Assembly: GCA_035470785.1 (NCBI GenBank)
Contig: DATIQN010000024.1
Span: forward strand, 8,631-72,630
Reading direction: 5' to 3'
DNA length: 64,000 nt
DNA from: Croceibacterium_B sp035470785
GTDB taxonomy: Bacteria > Pseudomonadota > Alphaproteobacteria > Sphingomonadales > Sphingomonadaceae
In this document: positions 1-8,425 of the stretch, one piece after another
Numbering within the stretch: the first letter of the stretch is position 1
How the letters are laid out: each line of letters starts with the position of its first letter
Position numbers and translations under genes: made by a program
Notes under the pieces: generated by a model
What the model saw: only the letters and a program-made list of their open reading frames with translations
Told to the model about the DNA's origin: nothing
Databases searched by the model: none

Positions 1-275
1 TTGCGGATTACCTCGACGCCCGCCCCTTCCAGCCGCGCGGCCAGCGCATCCAGACCAGTGACGCGCAGGTTGATCATCGCCGGGCGGTCGGGCGGGAAGT
101 AGGCGTTGCCGCTGCCGAAGAACGAGAACACCGTCTCGCCCGCTTTCTGCTTCCAGGAATAGCTGCCGTCAGGAGCTGGTTCGCCCCCTGCGGTGACGGT
201 GAAGCCACGGTGTTCGCGGTACCACGCGCTCAGCTTCGCGGGACCGGCGGCGCGCAGGAAGACGCCGCGATGCCG
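1..275 (-). CDS. VOC-fold (glyoxalase/bleomycin-resistance) protein, C-terminus cut by window edge
   Basis: The minus strand reads GVFLRAAGPAKLSAWYREH and later FSFFGSGNAYFPPDRPAM, which is the usual pattern of a small VOC-fold protein (single betaalphabetabetabeta half with a DPxxLxxWY-like entry helix). About 90 residues are visible; the rest lies left of the window. The frame is open back to a stop at about 317, but it has no ATG, GTG or TTG before the conserved start region, so the right boundary given is only the beginning of recognisable homology. Either the start codon is lost, an unusual start is used, or one base is missing near 275-290. Function within the VOC superfamily cannot be assigned. 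Confidence 0.55.
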
Positions 276-366
276 ACAACTTTGCCTTCGCTCCTCGCCC
301 CCTCCTTGCCGTGGCCGCCGGGCAGGCTAGGATGATGGCGGAACGGGGCAAAGGGGAGGAAACGCC

Positions 367-1575
367 ATGGGGCTGATCGCCGGTTACAGCGGCCTCACCG
401 GCCCGCAGAAGACCGCGATCTGGGCGAGCTACCTCGGATGGATGCTCGACGCGTTCGACTATTTCCTGCTGGTGTTCATGCTCAAAGCGATCGGCGAGAG
501 CTTCGGCGCGAGCATCGAGCAAGTCTCCGAGGCTCTGTTCCTGACGCTCGCCGCGCGCCCGGCCGGTGCGCTGGTGTTCGGCTGGCTCGGCGACAAGTTC
601 GGGCGGCGTTCGATCCTAATGCTGGTGATCGTGCTGTTCTCGCTGATGTCGGGCCTTTCGGGTCTCGCCGGATCGCTGCCGCAGCTGCTGCTGATCCGCG
701 CCTGCTTCGGCTTCGCGATGGGCGGCGAATGGGGCCTCGGCGCGAGCCTGGTGATGGAGACGATCCCGGCGAAGATGCGCGGACCTGTCTCGGGCCTGCT
801 GCAGTCGGGCTATCCGATGGGCTATCTCGTCGCCAGCCTGGTCTATTACCTATTCTTCGACGCGATCGGCTGGCGGGCGATGTTCTTCATCGGCGTGCTG
901 CCGGCGCTGTTCGTGCTGTTCATCCGGCTGCGGGTCGAGGAAAGCCCGACCTTCGCGGCCAGGCGGCACGAGAAGCGGCCCGCGGTGCTCGGCGAGATGG
1001 CCAGGCACTGGAGGCTGGCGCTCTACCTGATCGTGCTGATGACGGCGATGAACTTTCTCAGCCACGGCACCGGCGACCTCTACCCCACCTTTCTGCAGAA
1101 GCAGCGCGGGTTCGACACCCACACCACCGGCATGCTGGCGATCGTCCTCAACGTCGGCTCGATCATCGGCGCGGTCGGTTTCGGCCAGTTTCAGGAGCGA
1201 ATGGGGCGGCGGCGCAACCTCGCGCTCGCCTGCGTGCTGGTCGTCCCTGTGATCCCCCTGTGGGCCTATTCGACCGGCCTTCTCCCTCTCGCGGCGGGCG
1301 CGTTCCTCATGGGCCTCGCGGTGCAGGGTGCTTGGGGCAACATCCCGGCCTATCTCAACGAGCTCTCGCCGCCGGCGCTGCGGGCGATGTTCCCAGGCCT
1401 GGTCTACCAGCTCGGCAACCTCATCGCCTCGCGCGTCTCGCCGTTCCAGGCTGGCATCGCCGCCAGCCGCGGCGGCGACTACGCCTACGCGCTGGCCTCG
1501 GTCACGCTGGTCACGGCAATCGCGGTCATCGCGTGGATCTGGTTCGGGCCCGAGCGGCGCGAGGAGCTCGAATAG
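367..1575 (+). CDS. MFS metabolite:H+ symporter (SHS/NanT-like)
   Basis: A 402-residue major facilitator protein with about 12 hydrophobic segments. The first segment contains GWMLDAFDYFLL, typical of the sialate/lactate:H+ symporter (SHS) group, and the loop between segments 2 and 3 carries the MFS signature GWLGDKFGRRS. It should import a small organic acid or sugar acid with protons across the inner membrane; the substrate cannot be read from sequence. A strong ribosome site (GGGGAGGA) lies 5-12 bases before the ATG. The next gene starts 5 bases after the stop, so the two are probably co-transcribed. Confidence 0.85.
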   Translation: MGLIAGYSGLTGPQKTAIWASYLGWMLDAFDYFLLVFMLKAIGESFGASIEQVSEALFLTLAARPAGALVFGWLGDKFGRRSILMLVIVLFSLMSGLSGLAGSLPQLLLIRACFGFAMGGEWGLGASLVMETIPAKMRGPVSGLLQSGYPMGYLVASLVYYLFFDAIGWRAMFFIGVLPALFVLFIRLRVEESPTFAARRHEKRPAVLGEMARHWRLALYLIVLMTAMNFLSHGTGDLYPTFLQKQRGFDTHTTGMLAIVLNVGSIIGAVGFGQFQERMGRRRNLALACVLVVPVIPLWAYSTGLLPLAAGAFLMGLAVQGAWGNIPAYLNELSPPALRAMFPGLVYQLGNLIASRVSPFQAGIAASRGGDYAYALASVTLVTAIAVIAWIWFGPERREELE

Positions 1576-1579
1576 AGCC

Positions 1580-3379
1580 ATGATCCGCCTGCCCGAGCGA
1601 CTGCCGCCGCTGACGGGCCGCGCACTGACCGCGTTCCGGGTGCTGTGGGCGCTTTCGTTCGTGCTCGCGCTGGTGGGAGCGACTTTCGGCGAGCATGCTG
1701 CGGTCCAGCGAAACCGGCAATTCAACCAAATCACCTATTCTCTCGGCATCATTGGTTCGGAAAGCGATGGCGTTCGCTACATCTCGCCCGTCCTACCGGC
1801 GATCGAGGCCCAGGGCGTCAAACCGGGCAGTCGCCTGCTGGCAGTCGACGGCCGGTCGCTTGCAACGCACGCGTCTTACGACGAGGCGAACGACCTGATG
1901 CATGCTCTGCAAGGTCCGGAAGGAACGTTCCATCGCCTGCAGCTGCGCGATCCGCAAGGTCGCGTCGCGGTGATCACTCTGCCCGTGCAGCGGTCCAACC
2001 TGATCGCCTTCGACGCCACGTCCGCGATGACGATGGAACAGCGCATGCAATTGCTGGCATGGGCGAACGGCGCGATCTCGGTCATGTTCCTTGGCGGGTC
2101 GGCGCTGCTCTTCGCGCGGCGCGCGCGCGAGCCAGTTGTTGCGCTGCTGACGCTCGGCCTGCTGGTCGGCAACGCCCAGCTCGCCACGTTCTGGAGCGGC
2201 AACGGGGCCCTGATCGACAGCGCTTTTCGTTTCGACTTCGAGACGCTGCTGATGGGCATCGCGCTGACAGTCTTCCCTTCAGGGCGTTTCGAGCCCCGCT
2301 GGACCACTCTCCTCATCGCCGGGATCGTCCTGTTCGTGGCGGCGAATCCGTTGCTGGACGATGGAGCCAAACTTGCGGGAGTCGTATTTATCGGGTTGGG
2401 CGTGGTCGCGTCCAACATCGTGCGTTATCGACGGAGAAGCGCGGCGGTCGAACGCCAGCAGGTCAAGTGGGCGACCCTCGGCATCGCGATTGCGGTGTTC
2501 CTGCTGCTCGTCTCGAATGGGGTGACTTACGTCGGCCAAATAACGCCCACGTCATCGGTCGCGATGGCGCTTTCGGTGGGATCGAGGGTGTTGGACGTGC
2601 TCGCCTCGACATCGCTCGTCGGCGGCCTGCTGGTCTCGCTGCTGCGCTTCCGGCTCTACGACGCCGACACCGCGCTCAGCCGCTCGGCGACGTTCGGCGC
2701 GCTCGCCGTCGGGCTGATCGCGATTTTCGCCGGCACCGAAAAACTGCTCGAGTTGCTGGCGGAAGAATACTGGGGCGAGAGACTGGGCGTGGCACCCGGC
2801 GCGATCGCCGCGGGCATCGCGGCCGCGCTTATCCCGCCGATGCACCACCGTCTCAATCGCTGGGCTGAAAGGCGCTTTCAGGGCCCGCTCCTGGATTTGC
2901 GAAGGCAACTGCCGGAGAAGCTCGGCGACTGGCGCGAGACGGCCACGCCCCACGAACTGGCCGAGGCGGCGCTGGGGCGGATCATGGACGCGCTGCACAC
3001 CTCGAGCGGAGCGATCGTCGCAAGAGGGGCGGACGGCCAGCGGCTTGCCACGCAAGGCCTGGCGCTGGGCGATGTCGAATCCTGGCTCGCCGCCCATCCG
3101 GGCGCGATGACCGAACTCGACCGCGAGGATGCCCTGCTTCCCCTGCGCCTCAATCTCGGGCTGCTACCCGGCGGAGCGACGGCATGGCTGCTGCTGGGCC
3201 CTCGGCCCGACGGGACGATGCCCGGCAAGGATGAGCGCGACGCCGCGGCGGCGATTGCCGATCCGCTTGCCCGAGCACTCTCCGTGGCCACTCTGCGGCG
3301 CCAACGCGACGACAGCCTTGCGAGCACGCTCAAGGATCTCGCTGCGCGCCTCGCTCGGCTGGAGGCGCGCCCCGCATGA
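1580..3379 (+). CDS. ComP-like membrane sensor with PDZ-like domain, no kinase domain
   Basis: 599 residues. One N-terminal membrane segment (about 15-35) is followed by a PDZ-like region (about 60-140, with GVKPGSRLLAVDG), then a block of about eight hydrophobic segments (about 155-425). The block contains ERQQVKWATLG and FRLYDADTALSRS, landmarks of the membrane part of ComP-type sensor kinases. The cytoplasmic tail (about 435-599) looks like a degenerate GAF domain plus a short helical end. No HisKA, H-box or HATPase motif follows, so the protein ends where a kinase would normally begin. It may signal through a partner or be a relict. The start ATG at 1580 lies 5 bases after the MFS gene; longer upstream frames lie inside that gene. 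Confidence 0.7.
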   Translation: MIRLPERLPPLTGRALTAFRVLWALSFVLALVGATFGEHAAVQRNRQFNQITYSLGIIGSESDGVRYISPVLPAIEAQGVKPGSRLLAVDGRSLATHASYDEANDLMHALQGPEGTFHRLQLRDPQGRVAVITLPVQRSNLIAFDATSAMTMEQRMQLLAWANGAISVMFLGGSALLFARRAREPVVALLTLGLLVGNAQLATFWSGNGALIDSAFRFDFETLLMGIALTVFPSGRFEPRWTTLLIAGIVLFVAANPLLDDGAKLAGVVFIGLGVVASNIVRYRRRSAAVERQQVKWATLGIAIAVFLLLVSNGVTYVGQITPTSSVAMALSVGSRVLDVLASTSLVGGLLVSLLRFRLYDADTALSRSATFGALAVGLIAIFAGTEKLLELLAEEYWGERLGVAPGAIAAGIAAALIPPMHHRLNRWAERRFQGPLLDLRRQLPEKLGDWRETATPHELAEAALGRIMDALHTSSGAIVARGADGQRLATQGLALGDVESWLAAHPGAMTELDREDALLPLRLNLGLLPGGATAWLLLGPRPDGTMPGKDERDAAAAIADPLARALSVATLRRQRDDSLASTLKDLAARLARLEARPA

Positions 3380-3423
3380 AGCGGCGATTGCGGTCACGCG
3401 GCAATCCGGTTACAGACGCAACC

Positions 3424-4734
3424 ATGTCCGATCCCATCATCCCGCCGACCCCGCGCCGCAAACCCAAGCCCGAGGTCACCACCATCGGCGGGCGCGCGCT
3501 CAAGCCCTCCACACTGATGATGGGCTTCGGCTACGATCCGGTGTTGTCCGAAGGCTCGCTGAAGCCGCCGATCTTCCTCACCAGCACTTTCGTGTTCGAG
3601 AGCGCCGAGGCCGGCAAGCGGCACTTCGAAGGAATCACCGGCAAGCGCGTAGGCGGCGCCGAGGGCCTCGTCTATTCGCGCTTCAACGGCCCGAACCAGG
3701 AAATCCTCGAGGACCGTCTGGGCGTATGGGACGGAGCCGAGGACGCGCTGGTGTTCTCGAGCGGGATGACCGCGATCTGCATCCTGATGATGGCCTATTG
3801 CGAAGCGGGCGACGTGATCGTCCACTCGGGCCCGCTGTACGCCGCGAGTGAGGGCTTCGTCGCCAAGGTGCTCGGCAAGTTCGGGGTCAGCTACCTCGAC
3901 TTTCCCGCCGGTGCGACGCGCGAGGAATTGGACGCGGTGCTGTCGCAGGCCAAGGCCAAGGCGGCCGAGAGCGGCGGCAAGGTGGCGATGGTCTACCTCG
4001 AAAGCCCCGGCAACCCGACCAACGCGCTGGTCGACATCGAGGCGGTCAAGGCGGCGCGCGATGCCGCGCTCGACGCGAACGAAACGCCGATCGCGATCGA
4101 CAACACCTTCCTCGGCCCGCTGTGGCAGAGCCCGCTCAGGCACGGCGCGGACATCGTCGTCTATTCGCTGACCAAGTATGCCGGCGGCCATTCGGACCTC
4201 GTCGCCGGCAGCGTATCGGGCGCGAAGCGCTGGATCGAGCCCGTGCGCGCGCTGCGCAACACGATGGGCGGCATCTGCGATCCCAACACTGCGTGGATGC
4301 TGCTGCGCAGCCTCGAGACGCTCGAAATCCGCATGCAGCGGGCGACCGAAAACGCGATCAAGGTGTGCGACTTCCTCCAGGCTCACCCGAAAGTCGAAGG
4401 ACTCGGCTTCCTTGGCCTGCTCGAGGACGCGCGCCAGAAGGACATCTACGAACGGCACTGCACGGGGCCAGGCAGCACTTTCAGCCTGTTCATCAGGGGC
4501 GGCGAGGCCGAGGCGTTCCGCTTCCTCGACGCGCTCAAGGTCGCCAAGCTCGCGGTCAGCCTTGGCGGCACCGAGACGCTCGCGAGCCACCCGGCGGCGA
4601 TGACGCACCTCTCGGTGCCCGATGCACGCAAGCAGCAATTGGGGATCACCGACAACCTCGTGCGGATCAGCATCGGCATCGAGGACGCCGACGACCTGAT
4701 CGCCGATTTCGGCCAGGCGCTGGCGGGGGTCTGA
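3424..4734 (+). CDS. Cystathionine gamma-synthase family PLP enzyme (Cys/Met metabolism)
   Basis: 436 residues with the full Cys/Met metabolism PLP-enzyme fold: YSRFNGPNQEILEDRL near the N-terminus, the PLP-phosphate contact region SSGMTAI, and the Schiff-base lysine K251 in SLTKYAGGHSD. The C-terminal SLGGTETLASHPA is the substrate-carboxylate site. The family covers cystathionine gamma-synthase, gamma-lyase and methionine gamma-lyase; sequence does not separate these. The ATG at 3424 is preferred to an in-frame ATG at 3376 because family members begin close to the proline-rich MSDPIIPPTPRRK segment. It follows the sensor gene by 44 bases in the same direction. Confidence 0.88.
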   Translation: MSDPIIPPTPRRKPKPEVTTIGGRALKPSTLMMGFGYDPVLSEGSLKPPIFLTSTFVFESAEAGKRHFEGITGKRVGGAEGLVYSRFNGPNQEILEDRLGVWDGAEDALVFSSGMTAICILMMAYCEAGDVIVHSGPLYAASEGFVAKVLGKFGVSYLDFPAGATREELDAVLSQAKAKAAESGGKVAMVYLESPGNPTNALVDIEAVKAARDAALDANETPIAIDNTFLGPLWQSPLRHGADIVVYSLTKYAGGHSDLVAGSVSGAKRWIEPVRALRNTMGGICDPNTAWMLLRSLETLEIRMQRATENAIKVCDFLQAHPKVEGLGFLGLLEDARQKDIYERHCTGPGSTFSLFIRGGEAEAFRFLDALKVAKLAVSLGGTETLASHPAAMTHLSVPDARKQQLGITDNLVRISIGIEDADDLIADFGQALAGV

Positions 4735-4744
4735 CCGCGCGCGC

Positions 4745-5482
4745 CTAGCGCTTGATCCAGCGCTTCGCGTCCTCGAGTTCGTCGAGCGCGAAGATGTGCA
4801 GCTCGGCGGGCATCAGCGGGGCGAACAGCCGCGCGGAGGTGCGGATCCAGCCGATGTCGGTGACCACCGCGATGCGGCTGAAATCGGCCCAGTGGCTGAA
4901 GCCGAAACGGGCATCGTCCCACGCCGCCTCGGGCGAGTAGGAAATGAAGTCGTCGTCGACCACGACGAGGAACTTCAGCCGGTCATGCCCCTTGAGCTTG
5001 GCCTCGACCAGCGGCACGAGCATGTCGCGATAATCCTGCGAAGTGACGATCCCACTCACTTTCAGCGCGACAACGTCGTTCGGCAATCCGGCGATCGGCT
5101 CGAAGCGGCCGGGATGGTCTTCGTCCTCTTGCACCCATTCGCGCGCGGCGGCGATCTTCTCCTCGGGAAAGTGCCGCACCTTGGCGCCGACGAAGTGGTC
5201 GAGCAGCGGCGGGAGCACGCCGAGCAGTCCGACATCGCCGACCACAGCAACCTTCTTCACCAGCTTCTGGTGCTCTTTCACGAGATGGAAATGCCGGCTC
5301 ATCGCCGAAAGGCTCGCCCAGTGCGGGATGCCGTGCACGTGGACGAGTATGTTGGGGACCAGGTCGCGTGAATTGATATAGCCGTCGATGGCTCGCGCCA
5401 CGCTGTCGAAATCTTGCTCGGTCAGCGCGCCTTGCGGTGTCAGCGCGACCACATTGTCGAACGGGAAATCGATGCCGATCAT
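4745..5482 (-). CDS. Tandem SpoIIAA-like (STAS/SEC14-type) protein
   Basis: 245 residues made of two copies of the SpoIIAA-like fold (about 1-120 and 125-245). Each copy starts with a short strand (NVVALTPQGALTEQDF; DVVALKVSGIVTSQDY) and ends with a lipid-binding-like helix region. Proteins of this family are soluble and poorly characterised, often single-domain; the tandem arrangement is visible directly as a repeated layout. A purine-rich ribosome site (GGAGGG) lies just before the ATG on the minus strand. It converges on the PLP enzyme gene with 10 bases between stops. Confidence 0.75.
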   Translation of the reverse strand: MIGIDFPFDNVVALTPQGALTEQDFDSVARAIDGYINSRDLVPNILVHVHGIPHWASLSAMSRHFHLVKEHQKLVKKVAVVGDVGLLGVLPPLLDHFVGAKVRHFPEEKIAAAREWVQEDEDHPGRFEPIAGLPNDVVALKVSGIVTSQDYRDMLVPLVEAKLKGHDRLKFLVVVDDDFISYSPEAAWDDARFGFSHWADFSRIAVVTDIGWIRTSARLFAPLMPAELHIFALDELEDAKRWIKR

Positions 5483-5566
5483 GTTTCCCTCCTCTCATCA
5501 ATGAAGAGGGCTATAGCACCTGCCTGCGCGCAGTTCTTCCTGCTCAGTTAACCACGATTGCCAACT

Positions 5567-6100
5567 CTATCCGCGCCACGCGCGCCGCTCTTCGGCCTGG
5601 CGCAGGACTTCGTAAGCCAGGCTGTAGGCCTGGAACAGCTTGGCCGCCTTTTCGTCGCCCGGGTTGACGTCGGGATGCACTTCCTTGGCCCGGGCGCGCC
5701 AGGCTTTCTTGACCGCCTCGAAATCGGCGTCGCTCTCGAGCCCGAGCAGCTCGAGCGCGCGCATCTCGTCATTGCTGCGGGTGCCGTCGCCGCTGCCGCC
5801 CCAACTGTAGTGCGCGGCTTCGGAATAGCCGGCGTTGTCGCGGTTCTCGGCCTTCTCGCGCGCGGCGGCCTCTTCCTTGTCGAGGCCTTCGAAATAGTCC
5901 CACTGGCGGTTGTATTCGGCCGCGTGCGGCTGGCAGAAATACCACCGCTCGGGGCTGTTGGGCGATTTCGGCGCGGGACAGTTGCCCGGCTGCTCGCAAC
6001 CATGCCGGTCGCACAGTCGCACGGTCACCGCCTCGCGCGAGCTGCCGTAGCCGCGCCAGCGCGGGAACCCCCAGTCGACCGAACGTCGCGGGCGGCTCAT
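5567..6100 (-). CDS. J-domain protein with N-terminal Cys/His cluster
   Basis: 177 residues with a C-terminal J domain (about 112-175) containing the Hsp70-stimulating HPD motif at H142-D144 (EVHPDVNPGD). The N-terminal half has a cluster of cysteines and histidines (CDRHGCEQPGNCPAP, then YFCQPHAAEYN), suggesting a small zinc site. This layout recurs in alphaproteobacterial DnaJ-class proteins that are not the main DnaJ. It probably targets DnaK to a specific client. It is divergent from the HAD hydrolase gene; the 133 bases between them should hold both promoters. Confidence 0.82.
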   Translation of the reverse strand: MSRPRRSVDWGFPRWRGYGSSREAVTVRLCDRHGCEQPGNCPAPKSPNSPERWYFCQPHAAEYNRQWDYFEGLDKEEAAAREKAENRDNAGYSEAAHYSWGGSGDGTRSNDEMRALELLGLESDADFEAVKKAWRARAKEVHPDVNPGDEKAAKLFQAYSLAYEVLRQAEERRAWRG

Positions 6101-6233
6101 GACATTACTTTCCGGACCATGGTGTCATAATAGGGGCGCGGGGCGCTGTCTCCAAGGTTTGTCGGCTAGTTCTTGCGTGCCTTGCGGTGCAAACGCTCTC
6201 GGCGCAAGGGGACGCGGAGGAGCCCGACTTTCA

Positions 6234-6890
6234 ATGACCACCCGCCTTGCCGTGTTCGATTGCGATGGAACGATCAGCGACGGGCAGGCGGCCGTGTGCG
6301 CGGCGATGGCCCGGGCCTTTGCGGACGTTGGCCTGGCCGCGCCGCCCGACCACGCCATTCGGCGGATCGTCGGCCTGAGCTTGCCGGTCGCGGTGCGCCA
6401 TCTCGCGCCCGATCAGGAGCCGGGCATGCATGCGCAAGTGGTCGACGCCTACCGCGCGGCGTTCTTCAAGGCGCGCAGCGAGGGCCTGGTGGCTGAGCCG
6501 CTGTACGACGGCATTCGCGAGCTGCTGGCCTCGCTCCACGGAAAGGGCTGGCGGCTTGGCGTCGCCACCGGCAAGTCCGACCGCGGTCTCACCGCCTGCC
6601 TGACCGACCACGGCGTGGTCGACCTGTTCGTGACATTGCAGACCGCCGACCGGCATCCCTCGAAGCCCGACCCCTCGATGCTGGTCAGGGCGATGCTCGA
6701 AGCCGGGGCGGAGCCGCAGGACACGGTGATGATCGGCGACACCGCGTTCGACATGGCGATGGCCCGCACCGCCGGGTGCCGTGCCATCGGCGTCGCCTGG
6801 GGCTATCACGCGCCCGACGAGCTGCTCGACGCGGGCGCGGAAGCGGTCGCCAAGACACTCGCCGAGCTGGAGGACCTAATCGATGGCTAG
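6234..6890 (+). CDS. HAD-IA hydrolase (phosphoglycolate phosphatase-like)
   Basis: 218 residues. Motif I is FDCDGT with the nucleophile D9 and acid/base D11; a helical cap follows; the late part has the Lys-bearing SKPDPSML and motif IV MIGDTAFDM. This is the subclass-I HAD layout of Gph and related phosphatases. The ATG at 6234 puts motif I at residue 8, as is normal; a longer upstream frame adds 45 unrelated residues. It overlaps the next gene by 8 bases and begins a three-gene unit with the small membrane protein and the ATP12 chaperone. Confidence 0.87.
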   Translation: MTTRLAVFDCDGTISDGQAAVCAAMARAFADVGLAAPPDHAIRRIVGLSLPVAVRHLAPDQEPGMHAQVVDAYRAAFFKARSEGLVAEPLYDGIRELLASLHGKGWRLGVATGKSDRGLTACLTDHGVVDLFVTLQTADRHPSKPDPSMLVRAMLEAGAEPQDTVMIGDTAFDMAMARTAGCRAIGVAWGYHAPDELLDAGAEAVAKTLAELEDLIDG

Positions 6891-7122
6891 CCGCCCACCC
6901 GGGAACGACGGTTCGAACGACAACGCCGCGCGCGACCGCTGGATGGTGATCAACGCCCTGAGGCTGGGCGGTCTCGCGATGGCCTTGTTCGGCATCCTGG
7001 CCCTCGGCCATGTCTTCGCATTTCCCGAGATCGGCGGGTACGTGCTTGTCATTGCCGGGCTGGCCGACTTCTTCGTTGTGCCGCTGTTGCTCGCCCGGAA
7101 GTGGCGCACGCCCGGCCCATGA
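6883..7122 (+). CDS. Small two-segment membrane protein
   Basis: 79 residues with a short charged N-terminus and two hydrophobic segments (about 24-46 and 48-70) separated by a short FPEIGG turn, ending in a basic tail RKWRTPGP. No family is recognised with confidence. Its reality is supported by tight coupling: its start overlaps the HAD gene by 8 bases and its stop overlaps the ATP12 start in an ATGA junction. Codon use matches its neighbours. Function unknown. Confidence 0.72.
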   Translation: MASRPPGNDGSNDNAARDRWMVINALRLGGLAMALFGILALGHVFAFPEIGGYVLVIAGLADFFVVPLLLARKWRTPGP

Positions 7123-7817
7123 AACGCTTCTACAAGGACGTGTCGGTCGAGGAGGCCGATGGCGGCTTTCGCGTCACGCTCGATCATCGGCCCATACGCA
7201 CGCGGGGCGGCGCCGCGCAAGTCGTGCCCAACAGCGCACTGGCCGAGGCGCTCGCGACCGAATGGCGCGCGCAAGGCGACGAGCTCGACCCGAACGGCTT
7301 CGCGCTGCGCGATCTGGCCGACTACGCGATCGACCGGGTCGCGCCAGATCCGGCCGCCGCGGCGGAGCGCCTGCTGCCTTACGCCGACACCGACACGCTG
7401 TGCTATCGCGCCGATCCCGACGAGCCGCTTTATCGCCGCCAGCAGGAATTGTGGGAGCCGCTGGTGCAGGTCTTAGAGGCGCGACACGGCATTCGCCTCG
7501 AGCGAATCAGCGGGATCGTCCACCGGCCGCAGCCGCCCGAATCCCTCGCCCGGCTGCACGCGGTGCTGGCGACGCTCGATCCGTCCACCCTGGCCGCGCT
7601 CGAGACGCTGACGCGGATCGCCGCCTCGCTGGCGATCGGCCTGCTCGCACTCGAGCCGGGGGCCGATGTCGACGCGCTATTCGCCGCGGCGAATTGCGAG
7701 CAGGACTGGCAGGCCGAGCTGTGGGGTTGGGAGTGGCACGCCGAAGAAGACCGCGCGCGGCGGCTGGAAGCATTCCGGCAGGCTGCCGAGTTCGCGCGTC
7801 TCGCGCGCGAAGGCTAA
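7119..7817 (+). CDS. ATP12 family F1-ATP synthase assembly chaperone
   Basis: 232 residues matching the ATP12 family that binds the F1 alpha subunit during assembly. Recognisable parts are the N-terminal MKRFYKDVSVEE, the core DTLCYRADPDEPLYRRQQELWEP split by family-typical acidic residues, and the C-terminal ELWGWEWHAEEDRARR. The start at 7119 is chosen because the family begins with RFYK and the codon overlaps the previous stop (ATGA). It converges on the lipoprotein gene with a 4-base overlap of the stops. The family is typical of alphaproteobacteria and mitochondria. Confidence 0.9.
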   Translation: MKRFYKDVSVEEADGGFRVTLDHRPIRTRGGAAQVVPNSALAEALATEWRAQGDELDPNGFALRDLADYAIDRVAPDPAAAAERLLPYADTDTLCYRADPDEPLYRRQQELWEPLVQVLEARHGIRLERISGIVHRPQPPESLARLHAVLATLDPSTLAALETLTRIAASLAIGLLALEPGADVDALFAAANCEQDWQAELWGWEWHAEEDRARRLEAFRQAAEFARLAREG

Positions 7818-8425
7818 CCGACCCAGGCGGCGACTTGCGCCGCGACGTCGTTCGCCGCGCGATTGAGCGCGTCCCCGACCGAACCGGCCTGCGGGGAAAC
7901 CCCGGGCACCACGCTTTCGAAGCGCTTGGTCTGGATCTGCTTGGCACCGTTCTGGAATACCGCGTCGAAGCGGACGACTACGGCGCCGTGGCTGGCATCG
8001 TAGTTCATTGCCGAGAGCGTTCCGGAAAGCTTGTTGGCCGCCGCGTCCTCGAGATTGCTGCCGGTTACCACCAGCCGATTGCCCTTGGCGCGAATCGTGT
8101 CGGACAGCAGCCGGCCGAACAGGCGGGTCGGTTTGTCCACCCACTGAGCGTCCTTGACGTAGGCCACGCTCGAGCCGTTGATGCTCACCGGAACGCGCGT
8201 TACATCGAGCTCCAGCGGCGCCTGGATGTCGAGCACTGCGAGCGCAGTCGCACTGGTGCCGTTGGCCGCGCTTCCCGCCGGCGCGCTGCTGGTGGCTGTG
8301 AGGTTGAGCAATTGGGCGGGCATCTTCCCGCCAAGGCTCAGGCACCCCGAAAGCGCCAGCAGGGCCGCGGCGACCCCGATCGCTCTGGCTTTGATTGTCA
8401 TCCGCTGCATCCCCTGTCGCTTCAC
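7814..8425 (-). CDS. ABC-type transport auxiliary lipoprotein of the Mla/Mce operon
   Basis: 203 residues beginning with a lipoprotein signal: basic start, hydrophobic stretch and lipobox LSGC. The mature part resembles the auxiliary lipoprotein component (PqiC/ABC-type transport auxiliary family) of MCE lipid transporters, with VLDIQAPLELDVTRVPV as the entry strand. It would sit on the periplasmic side of the outer membrane and connect with the MCE protein. It is the last gene of a four-gene operon; the ATG at 8425 overlaps the MCE stop (ATGA), although an in-frame ATG at 8401 is closer to a typical signal peptide start. Confidence 0.82.
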   Translation of the reverse strand: MKRQGMQRMTIKARAIGVAAALLALSGCLSLGGKMPAQLLNLTATSSAPAGSAANGTSATALAVLDIQAPLELDVTRVPVSINGSSVAYVKDAQWVDKPTRLFGRLLSDTIRAKGNRLVVTGSNLEDAAANKLSGTLSAMNYDASHGAVVVRFDAVFQNGAKQIQTKRFESVVPGVSPQAGSVGDALNRAANDVAAQVAAWVG

